Shown: piece after piece, positions 1 to 7,946 of the stretch
Position numbering within the stretch: the first letter of the stretch is position 1
Layout of the letters: the number at the start of each line of letters is the position of its first letter
Source: an uncultured Alistipes sp.
GTDB taxonomy: Bacteria > Bacteroidota > Bacteroidia > Bacteroidales > Rikenellaceae
Direction: 5' to 3'
Length of the DNA: 64,000 bases
NCBI GenBank assembly: GCA_947367255.1
Contig: CANBCZ010000001.1
Span: 1-64,000, forward strand
The notes under the pieces: generated by a model
Databases searched by the model: none
What the model saw: only the letters and a program-made list of their open reading frames with translations
Told to the model about the DNA's origin: nothing
Translations under genes and position numbers: made by a program

Positions 1-61
1 GGCTATACCTATATATATAATAATATAAGATACCCCCTATTTTTGCTGTTTGCGCAAAAAA

Positions 62-86
62 AAGTCACCACTTATCGCGGTGACTT
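62..86 (-). terminator. Intrinsic terminator of the secreted repeat protein
   Basis: An 8-bp stem (AAGTCACC with GGTGACTT) lies across the stop codon of the minus-strand gene that ends at 72. On the minus strand it is followed by a run of eight T (positions 54-61). Stem plus T-run is the classic intrinsic terminator form. Confidence 0.75.
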
Positions 87-869
87 CTTGTTGAAATTTT
101 TTTGGTTTTGACCTTTTGGCTGCGGTCTGTTATGGTTATTTTTGTCTCCGTTTGGAGCAGTTTGCGGCTTTCCGCCCGGTCTGTTGCCACCAAACTGTGG
201 AGGTTGCTGACCCTGCTGTGGCGGGCGATTTTGAGGTTTGTTGTCGCCAAACTGCGATGGTCGCTGTTCGCCCTGAGGCTTGTGGTTTGGCTTGCTCCCC
301 ATATACTGCGGTGGTCGCTGACCCTGCTGTGGAGGGCGGTTTTGGTGGTTCGGGCGATACGCATTACCGTTTGGTCTTGGCGCGTTGTGCGGTGGTCGCT
401 GTGGGGGACGCTGCACCTCGTGGCGTGGACGATTGCGGTGGATATCTATATATCCGGCATAGAAACGCTCGTAGTTGCGGTAGTGCGACTCCTTGTAGCG
501 AACGGTGTGACCATATCTGTCGGTGATGGTTGTCACGGCATTGCCAAAGATGTTGGTCGAGAACTTTATCTGCTCGATAATCACGCCGTAGCCATCTCGT
601 ATGGTGATGATTGTAGCGCCAAGGATGTCGGTGTGGTAGGTAATCTGCTCAATTTGACGACCATAGGCGTCGGTTACAGTCACTACAGTATCTCCGAGAA
701 CATCTACCTCGACCCTCTCTTTGCGGGTTAAACGACCATAGTTGTCAGTGTATTCGATAATTCTGTTACCCAAAACATCGGTATAGGTGCGAGAGTTATA
801 ACTCTGCGCAGAGGCAAGTTGAGCCGCAAGGGCAGCAAATGCCAGAACGAAAAATCTTGCAGTCTTCAT
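72..869 (-). CDS. Secreted repeat protein with low-complexity basic tail
   Basis: 265 aa, not assigned to a known family. Residues 1-21 form a signal peptide ending ASA-Q, so the product is exported. Residues about 24-125 hold four tandem units of about 25 aa built on D-[VI]-[LF]-G-x(6-8)-D-x-Y-G, reminiscent of short beta-strand YD-type repeats but too short to call RHS. From about residue 130 the chain is rich in R, P, Q, N and G, with repeats such as RPPQQGQRPPQ, and is probably disordered. It stands alone, with a terminator over its stop codon and a divergent gene upstream. Function unknown; cell-surface or periplasmic location is inferred only from the signal peptide. Confidence 0.8.
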   Translation of the reverse strand: MKTARFFVLAFAALAAQLASAQSYNSRTYTDVLGNRIIEYTDNYGRLTRKERVEVDVLGDTVVTVTDAYGRQIEQITYHTDILGATIITIRDGYGVIIEQIKFSTNIFGNAVTTITDRYGHTVRYKESHYRNYERFYAGYIDIHRNRPRHEVQRPPQRPPHNAPRPNGNAYRPNHQNRPPQQGQRPPQYMGSKPNHKPQGEQRPSQFGDNKPQNRPPQQGQQPPQFGGNRPGGKPQTAPNGDKNNHNRPQPKGQNQKNFNKKSPR

Positions 870-1002
870 AACGTTTTAGTTTTTAAGGTTAGACTGTGGT
901 TGGCTCTCGTATATATAACGCACAAGGTCGTGTAAATATTGTTTTTGTAAAAAAAATGACCGGATTAGGTATTTTTACGGAACAACTTCTTGGAATATTA
1001 AT

Positions 1003-1010
1003 TACCTTTG
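1003..1010 (+). promoter_or_regulatory. -7 promoter element (TACCTTTG)
   Basis: TACCTTTG matches the Bacteroidota -7 consensus TAnnTTTG and lies 33 nt before the ATG at 1044. No TTG at the usual 19-21 nt spacing is obvious, so only the -7 half is supported. Confidence 0.5.
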
Positions 1011-1043
1011 TATAATTAACTAATACTATAAACATTTTGATAT

Positions 1044-2315
1044 ATGGTAGATATTTTTGAACGTCTGGAGAAGAATAGTGGCGGACCTATCGGTCAGTAT
1101 ATGCAGAGTGTACACGGCTACTTCGCATTCCCGAAGCTCGAGGGTGAGATTGGTCCTCATATGAGCTTCCGAGGTAAGATGATGCTCAACTGGAGCCTTA
1201 ACAACTACCTCGGACTTGCAAATCATCCGGAGGTGCGCAAGGCAGATGCCGAGGGTGCCGCACAGTTCGGTATGGCTGCGCCTATGGGTGCTCGTATGAT
1301 GAGCGGTCAGACCAAGTATCATGAGCAGTTGGAGCGCGAGCTTGCCGAGTTTGTGGGTAAGGAGGATGCCTTTTTGCTCAACTTTGGTTATCAGGGTATG
1401 ATCTCGATTATCGACTGTCTGCTCACTCCGCGCGATGTTGTTGTCTATGATGCTGAGGCTCACGCTTGTATTATCGACGGTCTGCGTCTGCATAAGGGTA
1501 AGCGATTTGTCTTTGCTCACAACGACGAGGCATCTCTGCGCCTGCAGCTCAAACACGCTACAGACCTTGCTGAGGAGCAGCGTGGTGGTGTGCTTGTTAT
1601 TACCGAGGGTGTATTCGGTATGAAGGGCGATCTGGGCTTCCTCGATGTTATCGTCAAGCTGAAGGAGGAGTTCAACTTCCGCCTGCTGGTGGATGATGCA
1701 CACGGATTTGGTACTATGGGTCCCGGTGGTCGCGGTACTGCGGCTCACTTCGGCGTTGTCGATGGTGTAGATGTCCTCTTCAATACCTTCGCAAAGTCCA
1801 TGGCAGGTATCGGCGCTTTTGTGTCGGGTCCGCGTTGGCTTATCAACCTCTTCCGTTACAATATGCGCTCGCAGCTCTATGCAAAGTCGCTCCCTATGCC
1901 TATGGTTATCGGTGCCCTCAAACGCCTTGAACTTATCCGTAACCACCCTGAGTATCAGGAGAAACTGTGGGAGATTACCCGCGCACTGCAGAGTGGATTT
2001 AAGGAGAACGGCTTCGATATCGGCGTTACTCAGTCGCCTGTGACCCCTGTATATATGAAGGGCGGCAATGAGGAGGGTACAAACCTTATCGTCGATCTGC
2101 GCGAGAACTATGGCGTCTTCTGCTCTATCGTAATCTATCCCGTTATCCCTAAGGGTGAGATTATCCTGCGCGTAATCCCTACCGCTGCACACACCATGGA
2201 GGATGTAGAGTACACCATCAACGCCTTCAAGGCTGTTCGCGATAAGTTTGAGTCGGGGTATTATAGTTCGATGCCGATACCTATGAAGGCTGATCCGGAT
2301 TTCAAGGTTCGATAA
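1044..2315 (+). CDS. Alpha-oxoamine synthase (serine palmitoyltransferase or cysteate acyltransferase type)
   Basis: 423 aa PLP enzyme of the alpha-oxoamine synthase family, which condenses an amino acid with an acyl thioester and releases CO2. Visible: the DDAHGFG cofactor-binding loop at D217 and the Schiff-base lysine K251 in TFAKSMAGIGAF. The N-terminal GYFAFPKLEG and MMLNWSLNNYLGLANHPEV blocks look like the flavobacterial homologues annotated as serine palmitoyltransferase. Those organisms make sulfonolipids, and in that pathway a relative (CapA/SulA) uses cysteate rather than serine. Sequence reading alone cannot settle serine versus cysteate. It first catalyses the committed step of sphingolipid or sulfonolipid synthesis in the cytoplasm. 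Monocistronic, with a nested hairpin directly after the stop. Confidence 0.85.
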   Translation: MVDIFERLEKNSGGPIGQYMQSVHGYFAFPKLEGEIGPHMSFRGKMMLNWSLNNYLGLANHPEVRKADAEGAAQFGMAAPMGARMMSGQTKYHEQLERELAEFVGKEDAFLLNFGYQGMISIIDCLLTPRDVVVYDAEAHACIIDGLRLHKGKRFVFAHNDEASLRLQLKHATDLAEEQRGGVLVITEGVFGMKGDLGFLDVIVKLKEEFNFRLLVDDAHGFGTMGPGGRGTAAHFGVVDGVDVLFNTFAKSMAGIGAFVSGPRWLINLFRYNMRSQLYAKSLPMPMVIGALKRLELIRNHPEYQEKLWEITRALQSGFKENGFDIGVTQSPVTPVYMKGGNEEGTNLIVDLRENYGVFCSIVIYPVIPKGEIILRVIPTAAHTMEDVEYTINAFKAVRDKFESGYYSSMPIPMKADPDFKVR

Positions 2316-2325
2316 TCCGTATGCA

Positions 2326-2450
2326 TTTGCCGTGAAAGGCACGCATCTGCGGCACATTCCTAAAAAATTAGTGGCGGCTGTACTTTTTAGTACTATCCGC
2401 CACTAATTTTTTTGCACAATATCCCGCAGCTACGCACTTTTGACAACAAA
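2326..2450 (+). repeat. Nested hairpin element, copy 1
   Basis: Starts 11 nt after the stop of the upstream plus-strand gene. The outer left arm TTTGCCGTGAAAG (2326-2338) pairs imperfectly with CTTTTGACAACAAA (2437-2450). The inner stem TTAGTGGCGG / CCGCCACTAA carries the apex GTAC-TTTTTA-GTAC and is followed by seven T, so it also looks like an intrinsic terminator. The left flank CGCATCTGCGGCA is shared with the copy at 12651. Confidence 0.8.
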
Positions 2451-2516
2451 TTGTCGTAAAGTGTAGGGTGGTTGTAATGAACTTGGTAGTTTAAGTACCC
2501 CCCCCTAAATCCGAAT

Positions 2517-3395
2517 TTAGAAGTGTGCGACGCTCTTGCCGACAATCGCTGACAACAGATTATTAGCTGCCGATGAAGCGCCGATGCGGAACAGGTCTGT
2601 GGTCAGCCACTGCTCGCCCAAAATCTGCTCAACGATAGTGTAGTAGAGTGCTGCATCCTCAGGAGTCTTTACGCCACCTGCAGCCTTGAAACCTACCTTT
2701 GTGCCGGTCTTCTCGTAGAAGTCCTTGATAGCCTGGCACATAACTACTGCAGCCTCAGGGGTTGCGGCAACGTCGATCTTACCGGTAGAGGTCTTGATAA
2801 AGTCTGCACCTGCTGCCATAGAGATAAGTGACGCCTTGCGGATAAGCTCAGGGGTCTTGAGTGCGCCGGACTCGATAATAACCTTCAGAACCACATCCTC
2901 ATCCATCTCCGAGCGGATCATCTCCACCTCGTTTGCAGCCTCGTCGTAAGCGCCTGTCAGCATCTTGCCGACATTAAGAACGATATCCACCTCATCGGCA
3001 CCATTCTCAACTGCCATAGCCACCTCGAGCATCTTTACCTCAAGGAAGGTCTGCGATGCAGGGAAGCCGCCACCAACGCTGGTAATGCGCATAGGTGTAC
3101 CGTCTACAGCAAGACCTACTGTCTCGACAAATGACGGATAGACGCAGATAGATGCCACATTTGGTACATCCGGATATGCCTCATTGAATGTTACGGTCTT
3201 CTGTGCAAATGCTGTAACAGACTCGACAGAGTCGTTGCAGGTGAGGGTTGTAAGGTCGATAGCCGAAAGACAGAACTTGTAGACCTCGACATTCTCATTC
3301 TTTGCAGCTGCGGTCTTTGCCTGTGCAACGATCTCTGCAACCTGCTCTGCGCTCATTGCAGGTGCGTACTGGTTAAGGATATTGCTATACTCCAT
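2517..3395 (-). CDS. deoC: Deoxyribose-phosphate aldolase
   Basis: 292 aa, cytosolic TIM-barrel aldolase that splits 2-deoxyribose 5-phosphate into acetaldehyde and glyceraldehyde 3-phosphate during deoxynucleoside salvage. The Schiff-base lysine is K201 in FIKTSTGK. DEVDIVLNVGKML and the glycine-rich GFKAAGGVKTPEDA phosphate-binding segment are also present. At 292 aa it is longer than the 220-aa E. coli-short forms and fits the longer bacterial class. It lies 12 nt after galE on the same strand and is probably co-transcribed with it; a shared pathway beyond sugar metabolism is not evident. Confidence 0.96.
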   Translation of the reverse strand: MEYSNILNQYAPAMSAEQVAEIVAQAKTAAAKNENVEVYKFCLSAIDLTTLTCNDSVESVTAFAQKTVTFNEAYPDVPNVASICVYPSFVETVGLAVDGTPMRITSVGGGFPASQTFLEVKMLEVAMAVENGADEVDIVLNVGKMLTGAYDEAANEVEMIRSEMDEDVVLKVIIESGALKTPELIRKASLISMAAGADFIKTSTGKIDVAATPEAAVVMCQAIKDFYEKTGTKVGFKAAGGVKTPEDAALYYTIVEQILGEQWLTTDLFRIGASSAANNLLSAIVGKSVAHF

Positions 3396-3407
3396 AGTTA
3401 TACTGTT

Positions 3408-4436
3408 TTATTCTATATTTCTTACTCGTTTTTCCCACTCCCAAGCAGCCTTGAGTGTCTGCTCCAGAGTGCGCTCGGCGTGCCAATTAAGCTCTCTGTT
3501 GGCAAGGGCGGTGTCTGCCCATACGGCAACAACATCTCCTGCGCGGCGTGGTGCTACCTTATAGTTGAGCTTCAGGTTATTCACCCTCTCGAAGGTCTTG
3601 ACAAGCTCGAATACCGATACTGCACGACCTGTGCCGACATTGAATATCTCGTAGTTGTTGGCTCCTCTGCCCTCGACCATACGGTCTATGGCTGCCACAT
3701 GTGCCTTGGCAAGATCGACAATGTCGATATAGTCTCTCAGACAGCTGCCATCTTCGGTAGGGTAGTCGTCACCGAAAATGGAGAGGCACTCGCGTACGCC
3801 CGCTGCGGTCTGGGTGATGTACGGCACGAGGTTCTGCGGAACACCGCGCGGAAGTTCGCCGATAAGTGCGCTCGGATGGGCACCGATAGGGTTGAAGTAT
3901 CGCAGGGCAATACCCTTCAACTCCGGATATGCGGCAACAGAGTCGCGGAGGATATCCTCGCACATCTGCTTGGTGTTTCCGTATGCGCTTGTAGCGGGCT
4001 TGCGCTCGGTGGCTTCGGTTACAGGCAGCTCCTCTGCCTCGCCATAGACGGTAGCCGAAGAGGAGAAGACGATGTTCTGTCTGCCATACTCGCGCATAAG
4101 CTCGATGATGTTCATAAATGAGAGCAGATTGTTGCGGTAGTACTTCATCGGGTCTGCTACAGACTCTCCCACAGCCTTGAACGCTGCAAAGTGGATGACT
4201 GAGTCGAAGTTGTACTGCTTGAACAGCTCGGCAAATGCCGCCTTGTCGCAACAATCGACATTGATAAACGGTACCTCTACGCCGGTAATGGCGCGAACGC
4301 CCTCAACACCCGACATATCCGAGTTTGAGAGGTTGTCGGCAATAACTACATCATATCCTGCCGCAATAAGCTCTACGGCAGTGTGTGAACCGATATATCC
4401 GGCACCACCAGAAACGAGAACTGATTTCTTATCCAT
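3408..4436 (-). CDS. galE: UDP-glucose 4-epimerase
   Basis: 342 aa extended short-chain dehydrogenase/reductase. It interconverts UDP-glucose and UDP-galactose using tightly bound NAD, supplying galactose for glycans and feeding the Leloir pathway. The NAD-binding GGAGYIG lies at residues 10-16, the catalytic YxxxK is Y152/K156 (AYGNTK), the SSATVYG block is upstream, and SCLRDYIDIVDLA is typical of GalE. Length is normal. Its own promoter (TTG-N21-TACATTTG) reads from the divergent intergenic region shared with the ABC exporter. deoC follows 12 nt downstream. Confidence 0.96.
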   Translation of the reverse strand: MDKKSVLVSGGAGYIGSHTAVELIAAGYDVVIADNLSNSDMSGVEGVRAITGVEVPFINVDCCDKAAFAELFKQYNFDSVIHFAAFKAVGESVADPMKYYRNNLLSFMNIIELMREYGRQNIVFSSSATVYGEAEELPVTEATERKPATSAYGNTKQMCEDILRDSVAAYPELKGIALRYFNPIGAHPSALIGELPRGVPQNLVPYITQTAAGVRECLSIFGDDYPTEDGSCLRDYIDIVDLAKAHVAAIDRMVEGRGANNYEIFNVGTGRAVSVFELVKTFERVNNLKLNYKVAPRRAGDVVAVWADTALANRELNWHAERTLEQTLKAAWEWEKRVRNIE

Positions 4437-4453
4437 TTTTTCGCAATTTGGTA

Positions 4454-4485
4454 CAAATGTAATAAAAATTTTCTATCTTTGTCAA
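4454..4485 (-). promoter_or_regulatory. galE promoter
   Basis: On the minus strand TTG (4483-4485), a 21-nt spacer and TACATTTG (4454-4461) match the Bacteroidota sigma consensus TTG-N19-21-TAnnTTTG. It overlaps the divergent element TATCTTTG for the ABC gene. Confidence 0.75.
4474..4481 (+). promoter_or_regulatory. -7 element of the ABC exporter operon
   Basis: TATCTTTG matches the -7 consensus, 30 nt before the ATG at 4512. The nearest TTG (4448-4450) leaves a 23-nt spacer, slightly long. It lies inside the spacer of the divergent galE promoter, so the two promoters physically overlap. Confidence 0.6.
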
Positions 4486-4511
4486 TAAATTATCATAATA
4501 TTTAGTACATT

Positions 4512-5441
4512 ATGAGCAATATAATTACTGCACAGAACATTACCAAGCGTTTTACCGAGCATACGGCACTTGATAATGTCTCTGTAGAGATTCCGACAGG
4601 CTCGGTCTATGGTCTGCTCGGTCCGAATGGAGCAGGAAAGACAACTCTTATTCGCGTAATCAACCGTATAACCGTGCCCGATGAGGGTCGTATTCTGTTT
4701 GAGGACAAGCCGATTACACAGCAAGATATATACCGTATCGGTTATCTTCCCGAAGAGCGAGGTCTATATAAGAAGATGAAGGTGGGCGAGCACGCACTCT
4801 TCCTTGCTCGTTTGAAGGGACTCTCTCGTTACGAGGCGCTGGTGCGTCTGAAGGAGTGGTTTGTCCGCTTCGGCATTGAGGATTGGTGGAACAAGAGGGT
4901 TGAGGATCTGTCGAAGGGTATGGCGCAGAAGATTCAGTTTATCGTAACGGTACTCCATCAGCCGAAGCTCCTTATCTTTGACGAGCCCTTCTCGGGTTTT
5001 GATCCGATAAATGCCAATCTGCTCAAGGAGGAGATTCTCCGACTTCGAGATCAGGGCGCAACGGTAATCTTCTCGACCCACAATATGTCGAGTGTGGAGG
5101 AGATTTGCGACCATATAACGCTGATTAACAAGTCGAAAAACATCCTCTCGGGTCGTGTGGACGATATTCGTCGCAGCCACGGCAACAACATCTTTGCCGT
5201 TCAGTATCGCGGCGAGGAGAGCGCTTTTGCACCGCTTGCAGAGCTCTGCCATGTGCTTGAGAGTGACTATGACAAGATTTCGGGGCTGACATCGGCAAAG
5301 ATTCATATCGAAAAGAATGAGGATATTCGCAGCGTAATTGCGGCGGTAAATGAGGCGGTTGAATTGCGTAGCTTTACTGAGATTATCCCGAGCATGAACA
5401 ATATATTTATCCGCGCCGTAGAGGGCAGCTTAAACAAGTAG
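4512..5441 (+). CDS. ABC exporter ATP-binding subunit (NatA-like)
   Basis: 309 aa. Nucleotide-binding subunit: Walker A GPNGAGKTTL at about 36-45, signature LSKGMAQKIQF at about 133, Walker B LLIFDEPFSG at about 155, and the switch histidine in FSTHNMSS. The C-terminal about 80 residues form the extra domain common in the NatA/CcmA-like exporter group. It is 4 nt before its membrane partner, forming a two-gene efflux transporter. Family members export sodium, antibiotics or lipids; substrate is not predictable here. Confidence 0.92.
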   Translation: MSNIITAQNITKRFTEHTALDNVSVEIPTGSVYGLLGPNGAGKTTLIRVINRITVPDEGRILFEDKPITQQDIYRIGYLPEERGLYKKMKVGEHALFLARLKGLSRYEALVRLKEWFVRFGIEDWWNKRVEDLSKGMAQKIQFIVTVLHQPKLLIFDEPFSGFDPINANLLKEEILRLRDQGATVIFSTHNMSSVEEICDHITLINKSKNILSGRVDDIRRSHGNNIFAVQYRGEESAFAPLAELCHVLESDYDKISGLTSAKIHIEKNEDIRSVIAAVNEAVELRSFTEIIPSMNNIFIRAVEGSLNK

Positions 5442-5445
5442 AGGT

Positions 5446-6762
5446 ATGAGAAATATAGGTCTTATCATAATGCGCGAATTTAAGGAGCGCGTATACAAAA
5501 AGTCGTTTATCATCACCACGCTGCTTATGCCGTTGCTTATGCTGGCGCTCAGTGCGGCTCCTGCAGTGATTATGTTCTTCGTGCGTGGCGAGACAAAGGC
5601 TGTCTCGGTTATCGACCAGAGCGGAATTGTTGCACCGCAGTTGGAGAGTGGTGACGATATTCAGTTTGTAGTTATCGAGGATGGCGACCTGCAGACAGAG
5701 CTTAAAAAATCACTCGAGAGCGAGGAGTTTGGTGTGCTGTTTATCGGTAGCGATATAGTTGAAAATCCTAACAATATACAGCTCTATACAAACCAATCAT
5801 CCTCGATGCTTATCGAGGAGGCGATAGCCGGTCAGGTGGAGGAGATTATCGAGGCAGAGCGACTCAAAGCGCTCAATGTTGGCGATCTGAAGCGTATTTT
5901 GGAGCAGGTTGAGGTGAATATAAACCTCTCGACCTTCCGCAATGGCGCAGAGCAGAGCGAGGCGACCTCATCGGCTGCATCGAGCTTTGTGGGTATTGCA
6001 CTCGGCTTTGTGCTCTACTTCTTCCTTGTGGTCTATGGCTCGATAGTTATGCAGAGCATTATCGAGGAGAAGAATTCGCGAATTCTCGAGGTGCTTGTCT
6101 CGACAGTTCGTCCGTTCGATATGATGATGGGTAAGATTTTGGGCGTTGCCTCGGTGGCTCTCACGCAGATCGCTATTTGGGGCGTGCTGCTTATCGTTAT
6201 AAGTGCGGCGGTTATCCCTGCCGTAATGCCTGACGATATTTTGGCAGGTGTTGAGGCGGTTAGAGCGGGTGCAGATGCTGCGGCAATGGTTCCGGATATG
6301 GATATAGAGGCGATAGCTGCGCTCTCGTCAATTATGGATACGGGATATATCTCGCAGATTGTACTGCTTCTGCTGCTCTTTATGATGGGCGGATTTCTGC
6401 TCTATGCGGCGATGTATGCAGCTATCGGTGCAAGTGTAGATCAGGTGCAGGATGCACAGCAGCTCACAACGCCTGTAATGATTCCGATTATCTTCGCCTT
6501 CATTATCCTTACAATGGTTATGAACGACCCGAACAGCCCGCTTGTCGTCTGGTGCTCGATGATACCGTTCACCGCTCCAATTGTTATGATGGGTCGCATC
6601 CCGAGCGGTATTCCGACTTGGGAGGTTGTAACCTCGCTGGTGCTGCTCTATGCAACATTTATAGTTATGGTATGGCTTGCCGGCAAGATATATCGTGTGG
6701 GTATATTTATGCACGGTAAGAAGCCGACATTTAAGGAGCTTTACAAGTGGATAAGATATTAA
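5446..6762 (+). CDS. ABC exporter permease (NatB-like)
   Basis: 438 aa, ABC2-type membrane subunit. TM1 lies at about residues 18-43, followed by a large extracytoplasmic domain of roughly 130 residues. A cluster of further membrane segments runs from about residue 180 to the C-terminus, including SSFVGIALGFVLYFFLVVYG. The motif IIEEKNSRILEVLVSTVRPF after that helix is characteristic of the NatB family. It pairs with the ATPase immediately upstream and uses ATP hydrolysis to move an unknown substrate across the inner membrane. Confidence 0.9.
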   Translation: MRNIGLIIMREFKERVYKKSFIITTLLMPLLMLALSAAPAVIMFFVRGETKAVSVIDQSGIVAPQLESGDDIQFVVIEDGDLQTELKKSLESEEFGVLFIGSDIVENPNNIQLYTNQSSSMLIEEAIAGQVEEIIEAERLKALNVGDLKRILEQVEVNINLSTFRNGAEQSEATSSAASSFVGIALGFVLYFFLVVYGSIVMQSIIEEKNSRILEVLVSTVRPFDMMMGKILGVASVALTQIAIWGVLLIVISAAVIPAVMPDDILAGVEAVRAGADAAAMVPDMDIEAIAALSSIMDTGYISQIVLLLLLFMMGGFLLYAAMYAAIGASVDQVQDAQQLTTPVMIPIIFAFIILTMVMNDPNSPLVVWCSMIPFTAPIVMMGRIPSGIPTWEVVTSLVLLYATFIVMVWLAGKIYRVGIFMHGKKPTFKELYKWIRY

Positions 6763-6768
6763 GCCGTC

Positions 6769-6871
6769 TAACAAGGGTATTTCTGCGTTACTCTCGGCTC
6801 GAAAATCCTCACATACGCTTTAGTATGCTGCGGTTTTCTTACCTTCGAAAGCCTTGAACTACCGCTTGTTA
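6769..6871 (+). repeat. Nested hairpin element, copy 2 (divergent)
   Basis: Begins 7 nt after the stop of the permease gene. Outer arms TAACAAG / CTTGTTA, middle arms GGCTCGAA / TTCGAAAGCC, and apex CATAC-GCTTTA-GTATG (6812-6827). The apex matches the RTAC-N6-GTAY pattern of the other copies but the arms are different in sequence, and the inner stem lacks a clear T-run. It is either an old copy or a related family. Confidence 0.6.
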
Positions 6872-6911
6872 TACAACTTAATGAGTATAAGGGAATGTTA
6901 TAACCCACAAC

Positions 6912-6940
6912 AAAAAAGAGGACAATTTGTCCTCTTTTTT
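6912..6940. terminator. Bidirectional terminator
   Basis: A-rich/T-rich stem AAAAAAGAGGACA / TGTCCTCTTTTTT with a short loop. Either strand ends in a T-run. It lies between two convergent genes and can stop the lipid-kinase operon on the minus strand and leftover plus-strand transcripts. Confidence 0.8.
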
Positions 6941-6962
6941 TCTATGCCAATGGCTGACAGTT

Positions 6963-7931
6963 CTACTTCTGTGACTCCAAAAACTCCTTGGTAACCACCA
7001 CGCGGATTGCTTGCGGGATAATTTCTATATCGACATCTGTTCCGCCCATAAGCTCGCCATCGCACTCTAACTTGATTGGCGGGGTAGACTCTATGTGGAT
7101 ATGTTTGCCCTGTGCGTGGCGGATATGACCGATAGAGTAGATGCCACCGTTGAAGAGTCTGCGCAGACGGAAGACGATATGCCACCAGTGGAGCGGCTTG
7201 ATAAGGGTTATATCGAGCAATCCGTCGTCGGCAACTGCCTTTGGCAGCTGCATAACACCTCCACCGTTATATTTGCAGACACCTGCAGCAATGCTGAAGA
7301 GCAGGTTGTTGTATATCTGCTCGCCATCGACCACAATCTTTACACCCGATGATTTATACTGGCAGTATGCCTTGAGTATGCCGGCAATGTAGAGCCAACG
7401 ACCCTTAAATCCCTTTGCCTTCCAGTGGTTGAAGATTGAGATTACAAAGGCGTCAAAGCCCAGACCCGCCACATTTACCATATAGCGAGTCTGAGTAAAT
7501 TTGGACTCTGTGTATGTCACTGCTCCCACATCCTGCAGGAAGGTCTTGCCCTCCTTGATGGCGCGGATAGCCTCGGAGTAGTGTGACGGGATGCCGAAGG
7601 TTCTGACCCAGTCGTTTCCTGTACCTACAGCGATAACTGCGAGGCGGATATCCTTCGGTTCGCATACCTTCTGTATAAACAGTCCGTTTACCACCTCATT
7701 CAGCGTGCCGTCGCCACCGACAACGATAATCTTGCGATAGCCCTTGTTTACCGCCTCTACGGTAAGCTCGGCGGCGTGGTACTTATGCTCGGTAAATACG
7801 GCGTCGTGGTATATCTGATTGTCGCGCAGCAGCTTGGCAATCTTCGGATAGTCCTTCAGTCCGTATCCTGCACCCGAGGTGGGATTTACGATAACAAACC
7901 AGTGGTCGGGGATTATCTGTTCGTAAGTCAT
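6963..7931 (-). CDS. Diacylglycerol/lipid kinase family protein
   Basis: 322 aa. N-terminal DAGK catalytic domain: NPTSGAG at about residues 16-22 and the ATP-binding loop VVGGDGTLNEVVNGL at about 73-87. The C-terminal beta-sandwich of the YegS/DgkB type includes SIAAGVCKYNGGGVMQLPKA. These soluble kinases phosphorylate membrane lipids such as diacylglycerol or sphingoid bases at the inner membrane. Last gene of a minus-strand operon (barrel protein, phoH, pepD, this gene), 15 nt after pepD's partner junction. A second paralog is at 40164. Substrate not determinable. Confidence 0.88.
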   Translation of the reverse strand: MTYEQIIPDHWFVIVNPTSGAGYGLKDYPKIAKLLRDNQIYHDAVFTEHKYHAAELTVEAVNKGYRKIIVVGGDGTLNEVVNGLFIQKVCEPKDIRLAVIAVGTGNDWVRTFGIPSHYSEAIRAIKEGKTFLQDVGAVTYTESKFTQTRYMVNVAGLGFDAFVISIFNHWKAKGFKGRWLYIAGILKAYCQYKSSGVKIVVDGEQIYNNLLFSIAAGVCKYNGGGVMQLPKAVADDGLLDITLIKPLHWWHIVFRLRRLFNGGIYSIGHIRHAQGKHIHIESTPPIKLECDGELMGGTDVDIEIIPQAIRVVVTKEFLESQK

Positions 7932-7946
7932 ACTAATTTATAGAGC

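Noticed and set aside
1026..2357. 443-aa minus-strand ORF opposite the alpha-oxoamine synthase; similar long ones at 42258-43439 and 59778-61112
   Set aside because: They lie antisense to well-supported genes, show no domain signatures, and have cysteine/leucine-rich, non-protein-like composition: shadow frames caused by codon bias.
2498..2505. C8 homopolymer as a phase-variation switch
   Set aside because: It lies in an intergenic region with no start codon or promoter that it could bring into or out of frame.
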